64,000 nucleotides of DNA. Source: Azorinus chamasolen (Eukaryota; Mollusca; Bivalvia; Cardiida; Solecurtidae). The notes beneath the pieces were generated by a model, which did not search any database, had not been told where the DNA came from, and was given only the letters and a program-made list of their open reading frames with translations. Numbering within the stretch: the stretch's first letter is position 1; the number at the start of each line of letters is the position of its first letter. Shown one piece after another: positions 1-11,201 of the stretch. The stretch covers positions 15,130,526-15,194,525 of the forward strand of contig OY755247.1 of NCBI GenBank assembly GCA_963576725.1, read 5' to 3'. The translations under genes and the position numbers were made by a program.

Positions 1-202
1 TGTGTATGATGTCATTATTTCTTACATGAATATTCAACGGGGAAAGGAAAGGGTTATCTAGCTGAGTTGGGAAGTTACTCAGAATTTATCCAGAACCAAA
101 CTGTTTGCATACGTGGCTGATTCACTGCTATGGTTCCTGAGGTTAACTCTTTTGGCGCCAAATTTAAAAGTGTCGTCTGCAATAATAATTTCATATTAAA
201 TA

Positions 203-411
203 TACAGTACAACCCCGCTAATGCGACCACTTAATAAACAGCCACTGGCGCCGTTTAAAGCAGGTGGTTGCTTAATGCAGGACGAAAGTTATGCAGAAAG
301 CTCCTATAGGAGCTTTCTGCATAACTTTCGTCCTGCATTAAGCTACCACCTGCCTCTGTCACCCAGAATTATGCCCCTTTTTGGTGGTCGCATTAGCGGG
401 GTTTTACTGTA
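203..411. mobile_element. Family B MITE (GCGACC subtype)
   Basis: TA-flanked ends CAGTACAACCCCGCTAATGC and complement. Central palindrome GGTGGTTGCTTAATGCAGGA with AGCTCCTATAGGAGCT tip. Confidence 0.85.
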
Positions 412-743
412 ATTCTAAACTGAATAATAAAGGTATATTAGTAAAACATTTGTTTTAAACCCTGTATGCTTGGGCTAAAAAAATACAGAAAACTGAAGTC
501 ACTGCACTGTTTTCAATGGTGCCAACAGGCAACATTGGCGCCGAAAGAGTTAAAATGTAACTGATTAAAAATGTTTCTATCTTCACTTTTCATCCATATC
601 TGTATAAATAAAAAAAAATTGACGATCTCAAACAGTTTGGATTTTGATTCTTGTCATCTCTTTTCAATCCAACCTGTTGACAAAAATGACAATTCTTCAG
701 GTTGGTCCTTCAGTATATAAATGAGTGAGGAAAATTGCTTTTT

Positions 744-2521
744 AGCTCACCAGAGCACTTTTGTGCTCAGGGTGAGCTTTTGTGATCGCCTGATGTCCGT
801 CGTCCGTCGTGCGTCGTCGGGCGTCAACAATTTCAGCCTTTAAAAATCTTCTCCTCTGAATCTACAGTGGTCTCAGCTTCCATCTTTGGCACATAGCATC
901 ATCTGTAGGTCCTTTACAAAAGTTATATAAATTATACCCCTAGGGTCAAAATTGGCCCTGCCCCAGGGGTTTTCAGTTTTCAATAGAAACATATAGTGAA
1001 AACTTTGAACATCATCTCCTCTAAAACTAGAAGGTTCTCAGCTTTCATATTTGACATATAGCTTCAACTTCAGGACTTCTACAAAAGTTATAAAAATTAT
1101 GCTCCTGTGGTCAAAATTGGCTACACACCACGGTGGCAAGTTTTCTAGCAAACTTGAAGCTGACTGCACTTTTAAGCATCTTATCTTTACTCAGTCTCAT
1201 AAACAGGTCATCAGGTCAAGCATCAGAGAGGGGGATGACCAGTGGCTATTTTTAGTGCACCTGTACTGCTGGTGGTAGCTGTAGTAGACAGAGATCTTAA
1301 CCCTTTGCCTGTTATGTGTTTATTATTAATTTGAATGCCTATTGCATATTCATGAACAAAATAGTTAAAGTGAAGTATGGAAGGTGAAACATTGTAGCAT
1401 TTTTTTTTCCAAATTTCACAACCTACTGAATATTCATAGACAAAATAGTTATAATGGAATATTGTAGGTAGAACATTGTAGCCATTTTAGAAATTAAAGG
1501 AACAGATCTGTCAAATTCCATTAACAAACGGAGCAGACCCTGATCAGATGGCTCGATCTGGTCTACTGATTTTCAAATGTGTGAAAACACGTTTATATGA
1601 GAGAAGGGTTAATTAATGATAGTGATTGGCATTATGACATTATTATAACCTGCCCTGCAGTTCAGAAGAAGGGTAAATCATGTAAAGGCTCCAGAATGCC
1701 AAATTAAAGATTTTAAATAAATTATGAAATAATTTTTAACATGAAATTGTATTACTTGAAAATATTAAGTTCAACTTATGAATATGAAATTATTATGTAA
1801 TAATTTATAATAATATTCAAATGCAAAAAATCAGTTTGGAATGCTAGGGTACACATACCTTTTCAGAGGAACAGTTGATTATTTGAGAGGTCAGTTGATT
1901 TTCTTTAGTCAGAACTTTGTATGGCCTTGCATAATTAAAATCCCCCGTTTAATACATATCAATCTTACAATTAACTCTCTTGTACAAACCACATATGAAG
2001 TTACATATGTGTCAGATCAGAACCCAAACTGTGTGCTAATTTCAGTCAAATTATGCTCAGCAGTGATAGGGTTTCTGTCATCTGTAATTTGTTTGTCTGA
2101 AAAATTAACACTTTCAATGGCCCTCTTGTCTATAGAAACGTATAGTGAAAACTTTGAAAATCTTCTTTTCTGAATATACAGGGTTCTCACCTTTCATATA
2201 TGGCTCATAGCACCATTTTCCGATCCTCTACAAAAGTTATATAAATTATGCCCCTGTTGTCAAAATAGGCCCCACCCCAGGGTTGGTCAGTTTTCAATAG
2301 AAACAATTTTATAGTGCAAACTTTGAAAATCTTCTCCTTTGAAACTGGAATGTTCTCAGATTTCATATTTGGCACATAGCTTCATATTTAGGTCATCTAC
2401 AAAAGTTATATATTGTGTCCCTGGGGTCAAAATTGTCACCGCCCCAGGGATGGTCAGTTTTCAATAGAAACATATCTGATTGTCTGGTGAGCGATGTCAG
2501 GGCCATTCTGGCCCTCTTGTA
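744..2521 (+). mobile_element. Helentron-like composite element H1
   Basis: One end has a hairpin (GCTCACC/GGTGAGC around GAGCAC/GTGCTC) followed by a CGTC-rich microsatellite. The core has about 165-190 bp degenerate tandem units (CTACAAAAGTTATATAAATT, GCCCCAGGG, TTTTCAATAGAAACATATAG). The other end has the inverted pair GGGCCATTCTGGCCC. It has no coding capacity. It carries a family C MITE at 1298-1612. A related copy in opposite orientation lies at 19949-21430. The architecture matches bivalve non-autonomous Helentrons, but this is inferred from structure, not database search. Confidence 0.65.
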
Positions 2522-2839
2522 TTTATTGTCATATAAATGTGTATATTGGCATCTCTTTCAGAATAAAATATGTTCAATATGACTGACTGTATTTTATAAC
2601 TATCCATGGTATAGATACATTGCCTCTGTGCAAGTTAACCCTTTCACTGTTCTATGTTTATTCCAAATTTCAATACCTACTGAATATTCATGAATAAAAT
2701 GGTTATAATGAAATACAGAAGGTGGAACATTCTAGCCATTTTAGAAAGTAAAGAAAGAGATCTATCGAATTCAAATGGTTTTTTGCGTTGGATTATATGC
2801 TTTTGCTGGGATACGCACATGGTGTGTTCTAGCATTTCA

Positions 2840-3292
2840 TCAAGATGGGGGATAGAAACAGTGGAATCAATGGAAGTCCGGTGTAACTGACGAAAATAAC
2901 AATAAGAAAAAGCTGAATACGGGGCAGAGATCGACCCCTAAATCGGACCCACCAAGCTCTAGCATAGGGTTGAATTTAGTGCATATTTATTCTGCACCGC
3001 CATAATCCTCGAGTTAACATTTTCAAGAATATGCAGCAAGCACAACAACAGTCGCAGGCCCAAGATGTGAATTTCACCAAAAGAATAACTGACATATGCT
3101 TCCCAGCCATGGGACAGCGATTATTATGAAGAAAGTAATGCAGATGGTGGGGAGGATGGCGAAATCCCTGAGGATCCCCCTATTTGTGCAGACTGGACAC
3201 CCGAAAGTACCTTTACGAAGTTTTACAACAAGAGAGTCCTGCATGATAAAGACGCGTTTCAGGATGCTGTCTTGGGTATTTAAGGTGGGTGA
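2840..3292 (+). pseudogene. Frame-broken protein-coding remnant, origin unknown
   Basis: Codon-like segments run in shifting frames: MGDRNSGINGSPV, then NKKKLNTGQRSTPKSDPPSS, and after several stops YYEESNADGGEDGEIPEDPP followed by CADWTPESTFTKFYNKRV and AFQDAVL before TAA. The W-x-x-E-S-T-F-x-K-F-Y motif with a terminal AVL resembles the extreme C-terminus of tyrosine-recombinase retroelement proteins (DIRS-like), but no recombinase domain is visible. It is low-confidence and could be a remnant of a host gene. Confidence 0.3.
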
Positions 3293-3372
3293 CATTTTTA
3301 TCAACATTGTCACTTTGAAGTCTCATTTTAACTGAGATATAATCAATATGGGACAAAATGGAGTTTAAAAAT

Positions 3373-3648
3373 TAAACGAGGCTTACCTGGAAGCTGAAGT
3401 TTGGTTGTAATTCCATGAGTCCGATAGAAGATTAAGGAGAGTTAAAATCCCTCCTCCCTCCTAGTACACATCGCAATTTGCAACATACAAGACATCAAAT
3501 TGCTTAGGGTGAGACAATATTAATAAAAATGCTTTAAAAACTCTGTCTACGCATGTGTGGCTCAAATCTCATTTGAACTCCTCTTAATATTCTATCGAAC
3601 TCATGGAATTACAACCAAACTTCAGTTTCCAGGTAAGCCTCGTTTCAT
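3373..3648. mobile_element. MITE with ~55-bp terminal inverted repeats (family L)
   Basis: AAACGAGGCTTACCTGGAAG opens one side and its complement closes the other. The inverted repeat extends about 55 bp with few mismatches (TTTGGTTGTAATTCCATGAG conserved). This is the only copy in the window. It appears inserted into the left part of a family A MITE (3650-3839). Confidence 0.7.
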
Positions 3649-3918
3649 TTTTAAATTAATCTACCAAAAAGGAGCATTAACTACAGAAAATGAGAATTTT
3701 AGAATTGTGTTGTTTTGAAACCACTGTGATCAATAGAGCATTTGCTCCTATGGAGCAAATGCTTTATTCATCACAATGGTTTCAAAAGAATGAGTTTTAT
3801 AGAGGCGCAAAAAGGCGTCTGTAGGAGAGAATGGGTTAAGACATTTAGTGATAATTGCTCCATTGAGGCAATACTTCTAAATAGCACCAGCTAGATCAGG
3901 TCTGGCAGAGAAAAACAG

Positions 3919-4472
3919 TTAACCCTTTCACTCTTATAACAAGAGCTGTCTGCAGACAGCTCGCTCTATTTTCTTTAGTGCTGGATAGTGTAGTGGAAAT
4001 TTAAGTCAGAAAGGGGAGATAACTATAACAAAATTAATTTTAGGGTTATCTGCCCTTGTAAAATAGGTCCCCCTTGTAATAGTTAACATGTATACCAAAG
4101 TTGAACCAAATATCTTGGACAGTTTCTGAGACATGGACCTGAACATAAAACTTAACCAACAATGAAAATTCTAAGTCGAAAAAGGGGCATAACTATGGCA
4201 AAATTAATTTTAGGGTTACTTACCCTTGTGAAATGGGTTCCCCTTGTGATAGTTAACATACATAGCAAATATGATCCAAATATCTTTGATGGTTTCTGAG
4301 AAAAGGACCTTAACAAAAAGTTTAATCAACGCCGACTACGACGAGAGGGTCATGACAATAGCTCCACTTTTTGAAAAAGTGGAGCTAAAAACGCTTTTAG
4401 GAGCCATCTGACCTGGGTCTATTCTTGTTTGCAAAAGCATGAAAAAGGCATTTGTATGCGGGAAAGGGTTAA
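3919..4472. mobile_element. Family C MITE carrying S1
   Basis: TTAACCCTTTCAC left, GGGAAAGGGTTAA right; the hairpin half CATCTGACCTGGGTCTATTC follows S1. Confidence 0.7.
3940..4391 (+). mobile_element. Compact Helentron-like element S1 inside a family C MITE
   Basis: It starts near ACAAGAGCTGTCTGCAGACA (palindromic). It holds two ~185-bp degenerate units (AAAATTAATTTTAGGGTTA in both), a short ACG-rich run, and ends in the hairpin GCTCCACTTTTTGAAAAAGT. Family C sequence resumes on both sides (3919 and 4472 TTAA). Confidence 0.55.
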
Positions 4473-4749
4473 CAGCTAGTGTAATAATAGTATCCACCGC
4501 TTTAAATACTCATAACATAATGAAAGAATAGAATAATATTCTCATAGAAAAGATATGCGAATAATTGCATTCATATACAGTAGACAGACAGACAGAGGTT
4601 CTTAAATGTGGGTATTTCCTTTGTTTGAATGGAAATGAGAATGATAGAATGACAGGGCAAATTATAACGTCAGACAGGAGATGTTCATAGTTAAGATCTG
4701 CTTGGAAGTACATGTATAGCAAGCAGTGAAGAAAATAGATACGTTGTAG

Positions 4750-5035
4750 TTGCCTAAGTCTTTTGAACGACTTCTGCGAGATGAACTTCAAAGGATTGTG
4801 CGAAAGGTTTAGTGACTGCAAATGTTTCATTCCAAGGAACGGTAGGTCTGTAATGTTGGGTATCTTGTTATGATCGAGACTGATAACTCTGCTAGTCTTC
4901 GGCAACATCGGAACGGTCGTAAGGGATCGCGAGGAGCACGTTATCAAGAACTTGAATGATGGCACACTCTTGTCCATTATTAGAGCCGCTAATATTGACC
5001 AGTTTCCAGGATGAAACAAGGGCACGAAAGTACAC
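4750..5035 (-). pseudogene. Leucine-rich-repeat receptor exon remnant (LRRNT plus about three LRRs)
   Basis: The minus strand encodes FLITCSSRSLTTVPMLPKTS, then LDHNKIPNITDLPFLGMKHL and SLNLSHNPLKFISQKSFKRL. This is the cap-plus-repeat pattern of Toll-like or other LRR receptors. A possible donor (CAAC then GTATCT, about 4747) follows LRQLQ. Upstream, the Cys-rich part of the cap (CPGEHMGTCW and SCPCF) lies in another frame, and the LRR frame meets TAA at 5049-5047. No signal peptide or neighbouring exon is seen. It is either a decayed gene fragment or an isolated exon of a gene whose other exons I cannot see. Confidence 0.55.
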
Positions 5036-5170
5036 AACAATACAGATTATCTATTGTTCTCCATACCCAACAAGTGCCCATATGCTCGCCCGGACAGACA
5101 TTCGACCATAAAGTGATCCCTATGAAGGGCAGAAGTAATACAAAACTTCATTTAGCCATACCCTCCTGTC

Positions 5171-5395
5171 TTAACCCTTTCCTCCATAAATACACCTTTC
5201 TACACCTCTGTAATAGTCTCTTAATGAAACCATTGTGATAAATAGAGCATTTGCTCCTATATGAGCAAATGCTCTATTTATCACAATGGTTTCAAACTAC
5301 AAAGTTCTAAAATTTTACTTTTGTCTAATAAATGCTCCTTTTGGGTAGATTCATTCAAAGAAGTTGGGTCTAAAACCTATGGAGGAAAGGGTTAA
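5171..5395. mobile_element. Family A MITE
   Basis: TTAACCCTTTCCTCC to AAAGGGTTAA; central palindrome of TTTGAAACCATTGTGATAAA with GAGCAAATGCTC arms. Confidence 0.85.
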
Positions 5396-5425
5396 AGACC
5401 AAGAATAAGACTTTCTAAAGGTCAC

Positions 5426-5822
5426 ATAACCCTTTCCCTCAAATAAATGCCTTTTCACTCATTTGCAAAAAAGAGTAGACCCAGATCAGATGGCTCCTAT
5501 TGGAGCTGTCTGACCAGTCTGCTTGTTACATGATATAGATCCATTTCTGGTTTTTGTCTGTGAAAAAATTCCCATGAAAAGTTTACATTATAAAATTTGA
5601 GCTAATAAATAATTATGATGTCATTGAACCCTTTCCTTCATATAAATGCATTTTCAAACTGAGTAGACCCAGATCAGATGACTCCTACAAATATTGTGTA
5701 GATCTGATTCAACACTTTCTGCCAGAATCATAAACGCATTGATCAATAATGCTGTAAAATAATTAGGCTCATTAATATTCATGATGTCATTATTTCTTAC
5801 ATATTGAACAGGGAAAGGGTTA
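5426..5822. mobile_element. Two adjacent family C MITEs
   Basis: Each shows GTAGACCCAGATCAGATG and ATGATGTCATTATTTCTTAC blocks; the second ends GGGAAAGGGTTA. Confidence 0.7.
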
Positions 5823-5867
5823 CAACAGATTCTAGTGTATTAGGGCAAGATATCTCAAATTATTTTT

Positions 5868-6135
5868 GTGTCACCTGCCGAGAGGCATTGTGTCACTTAG
5901 GGATCTCTTATCCGTCGTCTGTCTGTCTGTCACACTTTCTTTTTTTGGCTGTCATTTCTAAACTAATCATTATAGAGCTTTCAAATTTCACATGTGTCTT
6001 CCTCTCATTGAGGACCATTGATGTAACTAAAATCCATCACTGTATGAAATACTTTTTGAGTTATTCCCCTTTTTCTGATTTCGCACTCCAGCATTTTAAC
6101 ACTTTTTGTGTCAGTTGCGAGCAGGTGACACACGT
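5868..6135. mobile_element. Putative small element with GTGTCACCTGC ends
   Basis: GTGTCACCTGC at 5868 and GCAGGTGACAC at 6119-6132 are inverted; a GTC microsatellite lies between. A 113-codon frame covers it but shows no protein pattern. Confidence 0.3.
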
Positions 6136-6159
6136 GTTCCTCTGAACACTCTTGTGGTC

Positions 6160-6387
6160 TTAACCCTTTCCTCCATAAATAAGCCTTTCTATGCCTCTGT
6201 AAAAGTCACCTGTTGAAACCATTGTGATGAATAGAGCGTTGGCTCCTGCAGGTGCAAGTGCTCTATTTATCACAATGGTTTCAAATTTCAAAAATCTAAA
6301 AAGATCCTTTTCTCTAGTTAATGCTCCTTTTTGGTAAATTTATTCAAAGAGGTTTGATCTAAAAATAGCTTATGAGGGGATGGGTTA
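6160..6387. mobile_element. Family A MITE
   Basis: Starts TTAACCC; right TTAA mutated to TTAC. Palindrome tip changed to TCCTGCAGG. Confidence 0.82.
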
Positions 6388-6522
6388 CTGTAACATGAAC
6401 AAGAATAAGAAAAGACAACACATGTCCTACATTCCAAATTTTTATATACACATCAAAGAGAACAATAAATGAACATTTTACTTCTGAATGAGTATCATCT
6501 TGCTAAAACAGTCAAACGTATT

Positions 6523-6757
6523 TTAACCCTTTCCTCCATAAATACGTCTTTCTATGCCTCTGTAAAAGTCACTTTTTGAAACCATTGTGATAAACAGAGC
6601 ATTTGCTCCTAAGGAGCAAATGCTCTATTTATCACAATGGTTTCAGAACTACAAAATTCTAAAATTTTCCTTTTCTCTAGTTAATGCTCCTTTTCCGTAG
6701 ATTTATTCAAAGAGGTTGGATCTAAAAATAGCCTATGAGTATGAGGTAATGGGTTAA
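6523..6757. mobile_element. Family A MITE
   Basis: TTAA at both ends, near-perfect central palindrome centred on CTCCTAAGGAG. Confidence 0.88.
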
Positions 6758-7044
6758 GTGACCTATTGCCGTTAAAACAGGGAAAAAGCAGGTTATGCTT
6801 AATGTAGGACAAAAGATTGAAAGTTGAAAAATAATCTTTCCACATTATTTTTGTCTTGTATCAACCCTTTCCTTCATATAAATGCTTTTCCACGCCTTTG
6901 CATACAGAGTAGTTCCAGATCAGATGGCTCCTGCAGGGTCTGCTCTGTTTGTGTATTGTATGATATAGGTCTGATTCTACAGTTTCTGCAGTCGACTTGT
7001 ATACATGTATATGAAATACAAGGTATCATAATATCAAATGTAGA

Positions 7045-7348
7045 TACAGTTAAACTTCGATCTCTCAAACTCGGATAACTTTAACTTCGGGATAATTCAA
7101 ACAAAAACTTCAGTCCTTCCAAAACTTACAATACAGACTTGCTCTAAAAGCTATCGCTACATATATCTGGAAACACATGTGACAGCTTAATACAAGTCTA
7201 AAGTAATGCTGAAAGCTCCTACAGAATGTATTGAATGCTCCTACTGTATTAAGCTGTGGCCTTGGATTAGAAATCGGATGACTCGAACTTGTTATCTCAA
7301 ACTAATTTGTATGGTCCCTTGAAGTTCGAGTTACGAAGTTCAACTGTA
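7045..7348. mobile_element. TA-flanked MITE with CAGTTAAACTTCG ends (family M)
   Basis: Inverted ends CAGTTAAACTTCG/CGAAGTTCAACTG with TA on both sides and CTCAAACTCGGAT-like subterminal inversions. Tc1/mariner-like by ends and target. Confidence 0.65.
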
Positions 7349-7477
7349 CCTGTACGGCAGAAGTGATTTATTACTGAATCATCAAAAGCCAGCTGATAGG
7401 GAATACATTGTACAGTGTCTTATAAAGTTACATACATGCTATATCAATCTATAAACAAAGGTTTACATGACCACTTA

Positions 7478-7727
7478 TTTACCCTTCGCTTGCTGAATTT
7501 TAAAATACATTTCTCCTTCTTTACCCATGCCCTGTTGTATAATTACATATATCTCCACTGTGTACAAGTATTTCGCTGTGCAATCGCTGCTGTGGAGTGC
7601 ACTGGTTGCACAATCAACTTGTAAATAGTGCAGACCCTGATGAGACAGCTCCTGCAGGAGCTGTCTCATCTGGGTCTTCACTATTTACAGGTAGGTATAT
7701 TGACACGATTAGCAAGCGAAGGGTTAA
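7478..7727. mobile_element. Family E MITE
   Basis: ACCCTTCGCTTGCTGAATTT start and AGCAAGCGAAGGGTTAA end; hairpin GACAGCTCCTGCAGGAGCTG inside AAATAGTG arms. Confidence 0.85.
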
Positions 7728-7968
7728 CACCATTTCTTCATGGAGCAAAGGGTTAATTAAACATAAATTGTAACGTAACAGGCGATTGCTTAATGCTGGG
7801 CACAAGCACTTTGTCCAGCATTAACCAGTAACCCTTTCCCTCATATAGACCACTTTTGGCATCTTTGCAAACAGAGTAGACCAAAATTAGACAGATTCTG
7901 TAGGAGCCAACTAAGCAGGGTATTGTTAAATATTCATGAGGGAAAGGGTTAATCTATTTGTAAGCCAA

Positions 7969-8155
7969 AGTCACCTGTTGAAACCATTGTGATAAATAGA
8001 GCACATTATTGCTCAATAGGAGCAAATGCTCTATTTATCACAATGTTTTCAAAACTACACAATTCTAAAAGTTTCTTTTTCTCTAGTAAATGCTCCTTTT
8101 CGGTAGATTTATTCAGAGGTTGGGTCTAAAAATTACCTATGAGGTAATGGTATAA
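7969..8155. mobile_element. Family A MITE, left end lost
   Basis: Starts inside the element; palindrome enlarged by an extra ATTATTGCTC segment. Confidence 0.75.
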
Positions 8156-8179
8156 AGACCCAGAATTGGACTTTTTATC

Positions 8180-8412
8180 CTTTCCCTGTTGAATATTCAT
8201 GTAAGAAATAATGACATCAGGAATATTGGCTGAATTTTTTATAATGGTATAATTATGTCTTGATATTGGCGGAAACTGTAAAATCAGATCTTAAACCATT
8301 TCAGAAGCAAAGAGAGCAGACCCTGATCAGCCAGCGCCTACAGGAGGCATTTGATCTGGGATCCACTCTGCAAAGGCAAGAAAAGGAGTTTATATGGATT
8401 AAAAGGGTTTAA
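8180..8412. mobile_element. Family C MITE
   Basis: CCCTGTTGAATATTCATGTA start; AGCAGACCCTGATCAGCCAG hairpin half; AAGGGTTTAA end. Confidence 0.78.
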
Positions 8413-8445
8413 TAATGTTTAAAAGGTTTTACTGCACAGGAATAT

Positions 8446-8645
8446 AATACCTCTCTATAACAGCCACTAAATTACATCAAGTATTTTGTGTTAAAGGCAG
8501 GTGGCTGCTTAAGGCAAGGTGAAAGTAAAACAGAACGTTCCTATAGGAGCGTTGTTTTACTTTCACCTTGCTTTAAGCAGTCACCTTCCAAAAATACCAA
8601 CTAATTGGTACAATTTAGTGGTCGTTATGGAGAGGTTTAACTGTA
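8446..8645. mobile_element. Family B MITE
   Basis: It is truncated at one tip (ATAATACCTCTCTATAAC). The palindrome GCAGGTGGCTGCTTAAGGCA and its arm are intact. Confidence 0.85.
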
Positions 8646-8726
8646 AAATTATGAATTTAAAACAGAACAAAAGCAATAGCCCACAGGTAGTTTTATCAAA
8701 ATGACTGTAATGTAGTTACATATATA

Positions 8727-8933
8727 TACAGTAAAACCTCTCTATAACGACCACTAATTTGTGTTAACTAGTTGGTATTTAGAGCAGGTGGTTGCTTAAA
8801 GCAAGGTGAAAGTAAAACAGAACGCTCCCATAGGAGCGTTCTGTTTTACTTTCACCTTGCTTTAAGCAGCCACCTGCCTTAACACAAAATAATTGATGTA
8901 ATTTAGTGGTCGTTATAGAGAGGTTTTATTGTA
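8727..8933. mobile_element. Family B MITE
   Basis: TA-flanked CAGTAAAACCTCTCTATAAC; near-perfect palindrome centred on GCTCCCATAGGAGC. Confidence 0.9.
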
Positions 8934-8985
8934 CATGTGGAACATCAGGCTGAATTGAAACAAAAATCCATCCAGAGCTTTTTTG

Positions 8986-9208
8986 ACCCTTTACTCCATG
9001 AATATTCATATAAGAAATCATGGCATCATTAACATTAATTAAATTGTTGTAAATACAGATGTGCACAATAATTTCTGGCCATGGCAAAATTTTGTAGAAT
9101 CATATCTATAGCATAAGCAAACAGAGCAAACCCTGATAAGACGTCTCCTATAGGAGCCATCTGATCTGGATCTACTCTGTTTGCAAAGGTGTAGAAATAC
9201 TTCAGGGA
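8986..9208. mobile_element. Family C MITE
   Basis: ATGAATATTCATATAAGAAA, AGCAAACAGAGCAAACCCTG, GTCTACTCTGTTTGCAAAGG in order. Confidence 0.78.
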
Positions 9209-9852
9209 ATTACTGTGCAGTTTTCACTGGTAATATAAACAGAACTCTATAGCTGGTGAAAATACAAATCCTGCAATATCAGAGTAATAGTATAGATGCA
9301 TGCGTGTTTATATATCCGGGTTTCATGTACAGTAAAAGCTTCTATATTGGACATTAAATTTAGTATAAATGTCGGTCTAGAAATTATAACATATCGGACT
9401 AGTTTCTACAAATACCAAAATCTCCACTGTTCATTACCGGTAAAAATTTAGCTGTTCAATATTCATGTAAAATATAATTATATCTTGAATTTTTATAATG
9501 TAAACTTTTCAAGCTTTGACAAAAACTAGAATCAGATCTGTATCATGTCAAAAGCAAACACAGCAGACTCTGGTCAGAAGGCTCTGATCTGGGCCTACTG
9601 TTTGCAAATGCATGAAAAGGTTGGTTAAAGATCACCCTAAAGATTTTTTCAGTTCAGCATTTTTCTCATGTACATTCATCGCAAAGTCGGGTACAGTAAA
9701 ACAAAACTGTGTCAACATGTATAGTTCGATTTCGAGTGCCGAGCCGTGACTGCACTTCTCTATTTATAGAAGTTGCAACCATTCTAATTTATGGGTAACT
9801 GGACATGGTTGTCACAAGAAGCTCGTAGTAATCGTGCAGTATTAGTATATAC

Positions 9853-10056
9853 ACAGTAAAACCTCTCTATAACGGCCACTAAATTACATCAAGTATTTTG
9901 TGTTAAAGGCAGGTGGCTGCTTAAAGCAAGGTGAAAGTAAAACAGAACGCTCCTATAGGAGCATTCTGTTTTACTTTCACCTTGCTTTAAGCAGCCACCT
10001 GCCCTAAATACCAACTAATTAACACAATTTAGTGACCGTTATAGAGAGGTTTTACT
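9853..10056. mobile_element. Family B MITE
   Basis: CAGTAAAACCTCTCTATAAC ends and a full central palindrome at 9906-10005. Confidence 0.9.
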
Positions 10057-10156
10057 GTATATGCTTATTACTTGTCTGTATATCAAATACATGCATTTGT
10101 GACGCGTTTAAAGGTCACAGCTCACGGGTCAAAATCGAACTATACATGAACAGTTA

Positions 10157-10367
10157 TACAGTAAAATCTCTCTAAACTGGAATTTTAGTAGAGGAATTTG
10201 GATGCTTTCAGACAGGTGGCTGCTTAATGCAGGGTGGGTGAAAATCATGCCAAAAGCTCCTAGAGGAGCTTTCTGCATGATTTTCACCCTGCATTAAGCT
10301 GTCGCCTGTCTCAAGGACCGATATTTATACCAAATTAAAAGTCCAGTTTTAGAGAGGTTTTACTGTA
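10157..10367. mobile_element. Family B MITE (AAACTGGA subtype)
   Basis: TA-flanked CAGTAAAATCTCTCTAAACT. The palindrome uses TTAATGCAGGGTG rather than TTAAAGCAAGGTG. Confidence 0.85.
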
Positions 10368-10440
10368 TATGTTAATAAACTTAATACGTTTTAAAAGTAA
10401 CAGGAACCAAAAGTTCCCATCAATCAACATTTTTCATTTG

Positions 10441-10648
10441 AACCCTAAACTCCATAAATATGTCTTTACAAACAGAGTAGAACCAGATCAGACAGCTCCT
10501 GATCAGGGTCTGCTGTTTGCTTATGAAATAATATAGAATCTGATATGATTCTATAATTTCTGCCATGGCCAAAAATTCATGTGTCCATGTGCTATTATAA
10601 CAATCTTCATGATTACTTGCATGAATATTCAGGGAGAAATGTGTTAAA
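10441..10648. mobile_element. Family C MITE
   Basis: AACCCTAAACTCCATAAATA start; hairpin tip deleted. Confidence 0.75.
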
Positions 10649-10737
10649 TATTTCAATAAAGTAACTGAAATACAATGTACTGCTATAATTCTAAAAGTAT
10701 AGTTTTTTTGCATTTCTTTCTTTCGCAAAGCAGTGTC

Positions 10738-10967
10738 TTAACCCTTTACTCCATAAATACGCCTTTCTAAACAGAGTAGACTCAGATCAGACGGTTCATA
10801 TAGGAGCCGTCTGATCAGGGTCTGCTCTATTTGCTTATATTATAATATAGATATGATTTTAAAGTTTCTGCCATAGCTGAAGTCCATGTGCTATTATAAC
10901 AAATAATCTAATTAATATTCATGACCTCATTATTTCTTACTTGAATATTCATGGAGGAAAGGGTTAA
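10738..10967. mobile_element. Family C MITE
   Basis: TTAACCCTTTACTCC to GGAAAGGGTTAA; palindrome AGACGGTTCATATAGGAGCC. Confidence 0.85.
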
Positions 10968-11201
10968 GTGTTTCAATCCTGAGGAGACATCAATTGACTC
11001 AATGTCTCATCTGGATCTGAAAATGGTATCACACATTCACCATCAGGACTGACCTGGTTAAATGCAATTACATGTAAAGGAGTAGCAAATGATGTTCATG
11101 CTCTTCTAGATCTTGGTCTGCACTATTTGCTTAACCCATTCCCTCATGCCTCTCTAATCACTTTTGAGCAAATGCTCTATTTATCACAATGGTTTCATAA
11201 C

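Noticed and set aside
5804..6145. 113-codon plus-strand frame as a gene
   Set aside because: Starts in a family C MITE and runs through a probable small element with GTGTCACCTGC ends; hydrophobic content reflects AT-rich sequence.
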